Assembly: GCA_964017195.1 (NCBI GenBank) | Contig: OZ024891.1 | Coordinates: forward strand, 11,442,458-11,506,457 | Source of the DNA: Siderastrea radians | Lineage: Eukaryota; Cnidaria; Anthozoa; Scleractinia; Rhizangiidae | Direction: 5' to 3' | Length of the DNA: 64,000 nucleotides | In this document: piece by piece, positions 58,201 to 64,000 of the stretch | Numbering within the stretch: the first letter of the stretch is position 1 | Layout: every line of letters begins with the position of its first letter | Notes under the pieces: generated by a model | The model's input: only the letters and a program-made list of their open reading frames with translations | The model's database searches: none | Told to the model about the DNA's origin: nothing | Program-made: the position numbers and the translations under genes

Positions 58201-58985
58201 GGTCACTAATCTCGAGATTGTGCACACCACACTCCATATCAGGTTTGCTTGTTAATATGACATCGAATAAAGTTTTTGTTGTTTCAGTGATCCTTGTAGG
58301 CTTCGTAACCAGGCATCCAGGCCATGAACATCTTCTATACGCGTAGTATCTTTCCTTCTCGTTGATCTGGTCTGAGCCTGTTTAGGTTAAGATCTCCAGT
58401 AATTACTACGAACTGCTTTTGCAGTGATAACCTGGAGACAACTTCGTTCAGCTCGTCCTCCAATCTAGTAAAGTAGTTAGCCCCTGAAGCTTTTGGCGGC
58501 CTATAACGGCCAAGTAATGCTGCTTCGTGTCTTCCAAAGGTTGATTCAATGGCTAGGGCCTTAATCGTACTATAAGATCTAGTTACTTGAGCTTCTAAAA
58601 CGGCAACGGGGAAGCAAAGTACGCCGTAATGCCACCTCCTCCTTTCTTACGGTCTTTAAGATACATATTGTAACCTTTCACTGAGAATTGGCTGTCTGGG
58701 TAAAATTCATCAATCTTCGTTTCCGTTAGAAAAACCACTTAAGCTCTTAGGTCCCTCATAAGCATCGCATTTTTTCCGACTTTTTTTGCAGACTATTAAC
58801 ATTCTGATGAAGTATGAGAATTGAGTGACCGCAGACCGTACAGTGTTAGTGTGTGTTACTGCTCGACCTGTCAAAACACCGTTCGTCTTTTGACGCGTCG
58901 CGCATATGTCATCGCCTCTTGTCAGGTCCGGGTTGCTTTCAATATCTCCACATGAAAGCATATATTCCAATTGAAAGGTTGCCAC
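55223..58985 (-). pseudogene. Degraded LINE (CR1/Jockey type): endonuclease remnant and reverse transcriptase
   Basis: On the minus strand, from upstream: an AP-endonuclease tail near 58100-58390 (GDLNLNRLRPD; TETTKTLFDVILTSKPDMEC; HNLEISDHLMVYGIL); a linker YWKEVSHDLRRSPKKLFQTF at about 57750-57818; RT motifs SAGCDGIHPRIL (near 56960), KSNNREEVKYYRLITI, VVRVLSSDISKVFDSLSPPL (56600), GCPQRSPFGPLVWN (56420), and HADD (near 56125); and the C-terminal block ERALRPAFNNKSDSYDILLQ, FNQVKYTIEYGKHSLKYLGP, LWSKLTKELR (55223-55723). Frameshifts and stops divide it. A MITE interrupts it at 56999-57579. It separates the TIR gene from any upstream exons. Confidence 0.85.
56999..57579. mobile_element. piggyBac-like MITE with TTAA duplication, inside the LINE
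   Basis: It is flanked by TTAA at 56995-56998 and 57580-57583. The terminal repeats after TTAA are CCCTCGGGCGTACAAG and CCCTCGGACGTACAAG. With one TTAA and the insert ignored, the LINE frame continues without a break (ETV-NTRKSAGCDG), which fixes the borders. The 581-bp interior includes runs of G/C near each end and TGACGTCAT palindromes, but no transposase. A truncated relative lies at 52517-52843. Confidence 0.9.
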
Positions 58986-59655
58986 AGAATTCCGGTGAAA
59001 CCTGTCTAGTATGCAGATATTTTTTCCTCCGTTTCAGTTCGACGAGTACAATTCCAATATGGTGGCCCACGAGTCGGTGAGAAATAATCGGATAATCATC
59101 AGTTTCGCCTCCAATTCCAATTCCAATTCTGTATTCTCTGATCGTCGGCCGCCTTATATCCCTTGCTCTAGGTGTACCACAGATTAGAATTAAAGAATAG
59201 GCGATGAAAAAGCATTTAAGCGACGAGCTTCGCAAGAAACATGTTGCCGCCATTTTGACCGCTGACCGCAGGTAAGAGAACATTGAATTCACTACAAGTT
59301 TACTGCTAAGGACAACAAATTGTTGAACATCCAATCCAGCTTAAGGTTTATTTAGGCAAGGTGGTCCATTCAGCTCGATAAAATATATATATGAAATTTA
59401 AGGAAATAACCATCTCGGGCACTTGCTCGGAGAAATACGTTAATACAGTTCTCTCTCTCCTTAGTTAATCTCATTACAGTCACTCAGGTATATTAAGGAC
59501 TGGTTCATTTGAGGTACATTCAAAAATGAAGGGGGGTGGTCTATCTCAGTAAATATGCAACCTATTGACACGAAATTAAACAAAAAGATGAAACTTGTAA
59601 CGAAGGCTCATTTTGATAAACAACTGTCACAATAGGGATCACGTGACTAATTAAT
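58986..59655. other. Intergenic sequence before the compact cassette
   Basis: No recognised gene; a minus frame at 58939-59334 is not convincing. Confidence 0.4.
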
Positions 59656-59795
59656 TGGCAAAATGTCTTTGACCTTACAACGATTCCTTTCGTGTCGATA
59701 ACAATTATTTGGAAAAGTAAATTCTTGACCGCAATACCGGCACTGCGAACTCATCGAGACATCTGTGCAGATGTAAGGTCAAAGACATTTTGCCA
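59656..59795. repeat. 24-bp perfect inverted repeat framing 92 bp
   Basis: TGGCAAAATGTCTTTGACCT then TACA (59656-59679) is matched exactly by its complement at 59772-59795. The right arm overlaps the beginning of the open frame that runs to 60674. It could be an element terminus, a transcript hairpin, or a binding-site pair. Confidence 0.85.
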
Positions 59796-60674
59796 CACGA
59801 TACAGATTTGGGACCCGAGGTTATTCCCCCCAGACCCTTTGTGAGACCGGTTGAACCCCTCGTTGAACCACCGAGTCCAACGGAAACAACAGAAACAACG
59901 GAACCAGAAACAGTTGAGTCAGTAGAACCAGAAACAGGGGAACCTACAGATCTAGGGAGTCCTACGGTACACGTCGATCCGAAAACAGGAAAGAAATTTG
60001 TTTTTGACATTTTTGGAGACCCCATGTCACCCAACACTTTGGCTGCATTGGATGAGTTTCCCGAATCACCCACATCCCCAGTCAAACAAGAAGAGGAAAT
60101 CTCAGATATGGATCCGTGGGATGAATTTCGTGATAGGGTCAAGGCGGTCAAATTGAAAGATTTTAGACATCTCGTTAATAGCTTGCGGAAAGCTGGTTTG
60201 AGTAAGAAACGGGCGAGAATTCGCGCGTACAACGAGATGCTGTCTGAGCTACAGAAAGTGTTGAGACAACAGTACATTGACCACTTGAAGTGGGTATATG
60301 TGCTTAGAGAGGACCCGATCCATGATGCCATCTTGGAAACCCGTAAGAAATTCCAAGAAGAGGAAGGTATGGATTTCAATGAAGCCGTCGAGGCTGCGGT
60401 CAACCAGCGCAAATATTTGCTAAATCGGGTTTTTCAACCTATGGAAGAACCCGACACAGACGAAGAGGACACGGACGAGTCACCCGACGAGTCACCTGAT
60501 GATGACATGTATGACAGTCCAGAAGAGGCCAGTCCAGAAAAGGACAGTCCAGAAGAGGACATGACTGTAGAAGTGGACAGTCCCGAAGATGAAGGCAGTT
60601 CACTCAAACAATTTAGTCAGGGTCAAATGGGGTATATTCCCCGACCAAGTTCTGTCTTTGTTGGACAGTATTGA
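59790..60674 (+). CDS. Unrecognised acidic, Pro/Thr/Glu-rich protein
   Basis: The frame is open from 59721 to TGA at 60674, but there is no ATG before 60024, so the true start is either ATG at 60024 or 60108 or lies in an upstream exon; 59790 is only a TTG. The N-terminal third is a PTETTETTEPETVE-type low-complexity stretch. A central helical basic part follows (DEFRDRVKAVKLKDFRHLVN; AGLSKKRARIRAYNEMLSEL; QQYIDHLKWVYVL). The C-terminus is very acidic with SPEE/SPDE repeats and a final GYIPRPSSVFVGQY. A poly(A) signal AATAAA stands only 8 bases after the stop (60682). The layout resembles small virion or scaffold-like proteins of compact dsDNA elements, but I do not recognise it. It sits alone with the two ORFs and tRNA genes that follow. 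Confidence 0.6.
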   Translation: MPHDTDLGPEVIPPRPFVRPVEPLVEPPSPTETTETTEPETVESVEPETGEPTDLGSPTVHVDPKTGKKFVFDIFGDPMSPNTLAALDEFPESPTSPVKQEEEISDMDPWDEFRDRVKAVKLKDFRHLVNSLRKAGLSKKRARIRAYNEMLSELQKVLRQQYIDHLKWVYVLREDPIHDAILETRKKFQEEEGMDFNEAVEAAVNQRKYLLNRVFQPMEEPDTDEEDTDESPDESPDDDMYDSPEEASPEKDSPEEDMTVEVDSPEDEGSSLKQFSQGQMGYIPRPSSVFVGQY

Positions 60675-60681
60675 AAAGAAA

Positions 60682-60687
60682 AATAAA
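60682..60687 (+). terminator. Poly(A) signal AATAAA after the 294-codon frame
   Basis: AATAAA lies immediately downstream of the stop codon, much closer than in usual host genes, and suggests a compact transcription unit. Confidence 0.5.
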
Positions 60688-60767
60688 ATACAGTTTTAAC
60701 CAAAAATAATATGTTGTTGGGTTTGATTTTTCTAAACACAGGGTTACTCAAAACAGAAAAATTATGT

Positions 60768-60773
60768 TTTATT
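60768..60773 (-). terminator. Poly(A) signal for the minus-strand ORF
   Basis: TTTATT on the plus strand gives AATAAA on the minus strand, about 140 bases after the stop of the ORF at 60910-61218. With the signal at 60682 it marks two converging units. Confidence 0.4.
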
Positions 60774-60909
60774 GGTCATTTACTTTCATAGGATTTGGTG
60801 GTTCCTAAAAGAACCGTTGTTTGTTTTGATTGTGACACCTAAGTGTACATCCAGCGTTGACATTCTTCGATCGTAGAGTAAAAACATCTGTAGTTCATTT
60901 TGGTCGAAG

Positions 60910-61218
60910 TTAAGTGGAATGAGTTAGAGATCTGTCTTTTAGCCGTAGTAGACCCTCCAACGTCACAATAGAGGGAATGACGTAACGTCGACGTATTTCT
61001 TGAAAACAAGGAAACGCGCTCGGACAGGTTTCCAACCAGACCATAAACACGATCCAACGCCCGATATTCCCTTGACAGAGTTCAATCGCCTGTAAAGGAT
61101 CGTCTGTCGGTTCCGGTAAGTCAGTAGGTTCATACAACTGCTTACACAGGTACAAGTGTGTCTTGTAAAGAAACCAATCCTTAAAACTTGACGAGAGATA
61201 GAGAAAACAACCGGCCAT
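60910..61218 (-). CDS. Unrecognised 102-residue protein
   Basis: The start ATG at 61218 is in an excellent context (AAAGATGGCC). The protein begins MAGCFLYLSSSFKDWFLYKT and continues with HLYLCKQLYEPTDLPEPTDD, an IELCQGNIGRWIVFMVWLET stretch that is aromatic and hydrophobic, and a basic FQEIRRRYVIPSIVTLEGLL. I chose this frame over overlapping minus frames because of its start context and sensible composition. No family is recognised; the WIVFMVWL part could be membrane-seeking. It converges with the ORF ending at 60674 and diverges from the one starting at 61428. Confidence 0.5.
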   Translation of the reverse strand: MAGCFLYLSSSFKDWFLYKTHLYLCKQLYEPTDLPEPTDDPLQAIELCQGNIGRWIVFMVWLETCPSAFPCFQEIRRRYVIPSIVTLEGLLRLKDRSLTHST

Positions 61219-61427
61219 CTTTGATCGTTCCCTTTCGAAAAAGCGCGCAATAAAATTTCTATATACAAAACAAGGTGGGTGTGGATTGTGACGTCAACGG
61301 GTATGTTTCGACATGTTCCGACAAGCAATCTACCGACAAAGACGGTTATGACGTCATGGGGCAAGTCTGTACCTGTTTAGGGTGTGACAGTTAAACCAAA
61401 TCAACTCTGTTTTAGACAGAAGACAAC

Positions 61428-61856
61428 ATGGAACAAATTTGTATGATTGTCGATTTGGATGGGTATCAAGTGAACCATCAACCGTTTATTGTAAGAGAAA
61501 TGGGTGTTTACAGTTTACAGCACGGGAGTTTCAGCTGGTTCTTGGAAAACAAGTTGCCTTACCTCTCGTTGGAAAAGCGAGATCGTAAAACGGTCAACTA
61601 TGTCTACCATCATATTCACTGCTTACGCTTTGAATCGAGCAAGCAAGAAAAAGCCTTACCTCAACATCTGGTCAAACCCATGATCGAGTCAGCCTATCAT
61701 CGTTCCAGAACGCAACACCAATACATGGTTGCTTACAAGGGAGGATATTTGGAAAAGAATCTACTAAACGAGCTACAGATTCCTTGTGATAACTTGGAAG
61801 ACTTTGGATGTCCTAAAGTCGAGAAACTCATCGCCATGGGGCTTGATGTAGGATAA
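61428..61856 (+). CDS. Unrecognised 142-residue protein with an RNase H-fold-like start
   Basis: ATG at 61428 lies in a good context (ACAACATGG). The protein opens MEQICMIVDLDGYQVNHQPF, a hydrophobic strand then D-x-D-G, as in the first motif of DEDD/RNase H-type nucleases, then IVREMGVYSLQHGSFSW. The C-terminus has HRSRTQHQYMVAYKGGYLEK, a KGG-x-E block, and LEDFGCPKVEKLI. I have a loose memory of similar small proteins in repeat-rich regions of cnidarian genomes but cannot name a family, and the nuclease idea is only inference. It stops at 61856, 128 bases before a tRNA gene. Confidence 0.6.
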   Translation: MEQICMIVDLDGYQVNHQPFIVREMGVYSLQHGSFSWFLENKLPYLSLEKRDRKTVNYVYHHIHCLRFESSKQEKALPQHLVKPMIESAYHRSRTQHQYMVAYKGGYLEKNLLNELQIPCDNLEDFGCPKVEKLIAMGLDVG

Positions 61857-61984
61857 ACCTGCGGTCGTCACGCGAAACCCACCCACCATTGTCCCAAACA
61901 AGAAACCTATTTGTTTTACCAATGGATCCAGTCTCAAGCTTGAAACTACAAAACCGAGAAGCTTTGCTTCGAAAGATAGCAACT

Positions 61985-62056
61985 GCCTCAATAGTCTAGT
62001 GGTTAGGACAGTGCGTTGTGGCCGCAAAAACCCAGGTTCGAATCCTGGTTGGGGCA
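61985..62056 (+). tRNA. tRNA-His (GUG)
   Basis: The cloverleaf is complete: acceptor GCCTCAA/TTGGGGC, D-arm region TAGTCTAGTGGTTAGGACA, anticodon loop TTGTGGC (GTG), T-arm CCAGG-TTCGAAT-CCTGG perfect, discriminator A. The terminal anticodon-stem pair is mismatched. A T6 pol III terminator follows at about 62059-62064. The gene is independent in strand from the two tRNA genes after it. Confidence 0.9.
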
Positions 62057-62194
62057 TTCTTTTTTCTCAGCAAAAAGGATACTTTTTGCACAATCGAATC
62101 GTTTTCGATTAAGAAACCTAGCAAAAATCTTTTAGGAGCTTTTTCTAAAAGCGAAAGAAATAAAACTTGCGTAAGATTAAAAAAGAAATTGAGT

Positions 62195-62266
62195 TGACCC
62201 AAATAGGATTCGAACCTATAATCTTCTGATCTGGAGTCAGATGTGTTACCATTACACTACCGGGCC
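62195..62266 (-). tRNA. tRNA-Trp (CCA)
   Basis: On the minus strand: acceptor GGCCCGG/TTGGGTC (three G-U pairs), D-arm GTGTAATGGTAACAC, anticodon stem TCTGA/TCAGA around CTCCAGA (CCA), T-arm ATAGG-TTCGAAT-CCTAT, discriminator A. The CTGACTCCAGATCAG hairpin is the usual eukaryotic tRNA-Trp signature. A T6 run follows. The wobble-rich acceptor is unusual. Confidence 0.88.
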
Positions 62267-62336
62267 CGCTCTTAACATGTTACATCAAATTTAAAAGATT
62301 TAGCAAAAATTCGTGTTTTTGCGTAAGAAAACAAAA

Positions 62337-62409
62337 AAGCAGAACGAGGTTTCGATCCCTGGACCTCTGGGTTATGAGCCCAGTACGCTTGCCACTGCGC
62401 CATTCTGCA
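62337..62409 (-). tRNA. Initiator-type tRNA-Met (CAU)
   Basis: On the minus strand: GCAGAA/TTCTGC acceptor core, TGGCGCAGTGG A box, CTGGG-CTCATAA-CCCAG anticodon arm, and the initiator-specific T loop ATCGAAA. It closely resembles animal initiator tRNA. It departs from the norm in lacking the A1-U72 pair (here T-T), in a CTCATAA loop, and in a mismatched T stem (CAGGG/CCTCG). A T6 run follows. It could be a diverged or element-borne copy. Confidence 0.82.
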
Positions 62410-62632
62410 TTAGATCCCACAAGGGTAAGAAATTAAGTCAAATGTGAAATATAAGACAACATAGGATGTAAGTAAAAGTACCAGCTAACTAGAGTTCATT
62501 CAGCTGTTCGCCCCGACTAACAGGGATTGACTGGGAATGGCCCTAGGAGTCCTGGTCCGTTTCTTTTTTCGCGAGAGACTGGATCCGACAACCTACTAAT
62601 AGAACCAATCAAAGTTATTACTCAGTCAGCCC

Positions 62633-62716
62633 GGGACTGGCGCAGTCAGGTAAGTATTAGGTTCCTAATCGGACATGTCTTCAAATCTTCTTCGGGTTCG
62701 AATCCCGGCTGGCGCA
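62633..62716 (+). tRNA. tRNA-like sequence with A and B boxes, anticodon unclear
   Basis: TGGCGCAGTCAGGTAAG resembles an A box and CGGGTTCGAATCCCGG is a full T-arm with B box. The spacing would fit a long-variable-arm tRNA. But the would-be 3' acceptor strand CTGGCGC has no complementary 5' partner, and the middle forms ATTAG-GTTC-CTAAT, not a 7-nt anticodon loop. It is probably a decayed tRNA gene or SINE head. Confidence 0.35.
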
Positions 62717-62745
62717 ACTTTCTTTTTCTTTCTTTCTTAGGGTTA

Positions 62746-62962
62746 AAAAACAAGATGGCCGCTTAGGGTTAAAAACAAGATGGCCGCTTAGGGTTAGGGC
62801 TATTATTCATGAGCTCTCAGACTTAGGGTTCAAAAACATCATGCCCGCTTAGGGTTAGGGCTATTATTCATGAGGGTTCCAAGATGGCCGCTTAGGGTTC
62901 AGAAACAACATGCCCGCTTAGGGTTGGGGCTATTATTCATGAGGGTTCCAAGATGGCCGCTC
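62746..62962. repeat. Tandem-like block with TTAGGG telomere-type words
   Basis: Four to five loose units combine CTTAGGGTTAGGG or CTTAGGGTT, GCTATTATTCATGAGGGTTC and AAGATGGCCG. Hexamers match the animal telomere repeat but are interspersed with other sequence, so it is not a plain interstitial telomere. Confidence 0.7.
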
Positions 62963-64000
62963 CTATACTGCCAGACCCTACCTTGATGCATAAATTAGTG
63001 CTCAATAAGCCTCCCTTTTACTTAATAAGTAACAAATCTGGTCCACGCTTTAGTCATGTTTTCTCGACTCTCCAATTAATCGTGTTTTTCTGCCCATGGC
63101 TAAACTATGAGTTCTTCCTCGGCTCCTGCTTTTTCTCGTGCTGTGTTCTCTCTCGTTCTGATGAGGAAAGTAGACGGCCGACATCCGTGACGATGCAATT
63201 GCGCTTGTAGCAGTTTCGGCCTTCAGAGAGTCCGAGCTGTCGTTCGAAGGAGCTGTGCTGGTAGTCCTCTTATATGGTGTCGACATTTTGGCAATCCGGG
63301 ATTAAAATAGCCATGTTGTGCATATCAAGGAGAGTGCTAGTTGAGACACGATTGCGGGATGGTCACGTTTCGTGGAAAGTTTACCTCATGGTGAATCTAT
63401 TACCAATCAACTGTCAGATCACTTCCGAATCAAAACACCCTTGCCTATTGTTTCTCGAGATTTGTATCAGTGTGGCCTGCCTCGGAGGTACCCGACGGCC
63501 TCCTTGAAGTTTGTCTGGCGGTGAACAAATTTTTTTTTGGGCAGAAAACGCAGTTGCACCTGGTTTTTCGTCATGATGACAGATTTTAATTTTTTTTGTC
63601 CTCTAGTGTGATTAGGCCAGAATACTATTAACTAATTGCGATTTTGAGACGGCAATATTGCATTGTATTGACGGCCAGTTGGAAGATGGTATATTCCGTA
63701 TCGGGCGGAGTCGCCGAGTGACGAAGCCCAATATGGACGATATGTTTTTTTCCTGTTCGAAAAGGACGTCTAAAAGGGAATGATATTAAAAACTAAGAAT
63801 CGTGATACTGGATATATTTAAGAGCATCAATGCAGAGAAAGCTTTAAATGTTTTTAGGCTAGTTTTTTTTGTTTCTGTTTTACGAGATATTTTTTAATTC
63901 ATATAAAGTTAACACAGAAATAACATAATTATAGGTTATTTCACGGTTGGTGAGCGCGTACGATTTTTATTCACAAGTTGTGCAAAACAAACGAACGAGC
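62963..64000. other. Right flank; possible short minus-strand first exon
   Basis: An ATG at 63286 on the minus strand (CCAAAATGTCG) opens 78 codons rich in Ser and Thr (MSTPYKRTTSTAPSNDSSDS), which might be a first exon, but I see no donor or family resemblance. Nothing else is recognised to the window end. Confidence 0.3.

Noticed and set aside
59705..60412. 235-codon minus-strand frame opposite the acidic ORF
   Set aside because: Its Ser/Leu-rich translation is the mirror of the plus-strand protein, which has better composition, a poly(A) signal and a coherent C-terminus.
60963..61364. 133-codon minus-strand frame overlapping the 102-codon ORF
   Set aside because: Cys/His/Arg-rich erratic composition and a poor start; the overlapping frame from 61218 has a strong start context.
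1..64000. Bacterial or plasmid origin
   Set aside because: Spliced metazoan extracellular domains, pol III SINE, MITEs and LINEs show a eukaryotic genome; no operons or ribosome-binding sites are present.

Overview
This 64-kb window looks like nuclear DNA of an animal, most likely an anthozoan cnidarian such as a stony coral. The case rests on small phase-matched exons for extracellular F5/8 type C (discoidin) and TSP1 domains, a TIR-domain receptor, a tRNA-derived SINE, Penelope-like retroelements carrying hammerhead ribozymes, CR1/Jockey-type LINE pieces, hAT remnants and many MITEs. Species was inferred only from gene content; no alignment was run.

Layout. (1) 1-31.6 kb: a plus-strand host gene, probably decayed. 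Its exons are at 3263-3603, 14066-14210, 20574-20899, 26373-26514, 28271-28420 and 28722-28898, encoding F5/8C, F5/8C, TSP1, TSP1. All junctions agree in phase, but two exons carry TGA stops and one TSP1 is shortened. The introns hold Penelope-like elements (6.2-7.2, 9.1-9.7 and 15.3-20.1 kb), a 9-bp minisatellite (11.3-12.2 kb), a SINE, and several inverted-repeat DNA elements (22.1-24.4, 24.47-24.70, 24.85-25.88, 27.28-28.0 kb). (2) 31.68-45.91 kb: a roughly 14-kb composite element bounded by ~70-bp terminal inverted repeats, each next to a large array of a 20-bp satellite (6.3 kb left, 1.6 kb right, inverted). Its interior holds fragments of unrecognised and DUF6729-like genes plus a nested LINE. 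(3) 45.92-47.9 kb: broken hAT transposase and a LINE tail. (4) 49.1-54.95 kb: a minus-strand receptor gene, TSP1-TSP1-transmembrane-TIR, open in every exon and including 30-nt and 18-nt microexons. (5) 55.2-59.0 kb: a minus-strand LINE with a TTAA-flanked MITE inside. (6) 59.6-62.7 kb: a compact cassette with three small unrecognised ORFs with close-set poly(A) signals and three divergent tRNA genes (His, Trp, initiator Met). A TTAGGG-containing repeat follows it. This looks unlike the rest of the window and may be an integrated dsDNA element.

How it fits together. The plus-strand and minus-strand host genes appear to be built from the same exon set (modules that begin and end in phase 1), so they are probably relatives in a family with the layout F5/8C-TSP1-TM-TIR. 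That would be a predicted innate-sensing receptor distinct from LRR Toll receptors and Ig-type IL-1 receptors. Most of the remaining sequence is mobile DNA. In several places a related copy, or the host element's own reading frame, shows the pre-insertion site, so the order of insertion can be read directly.
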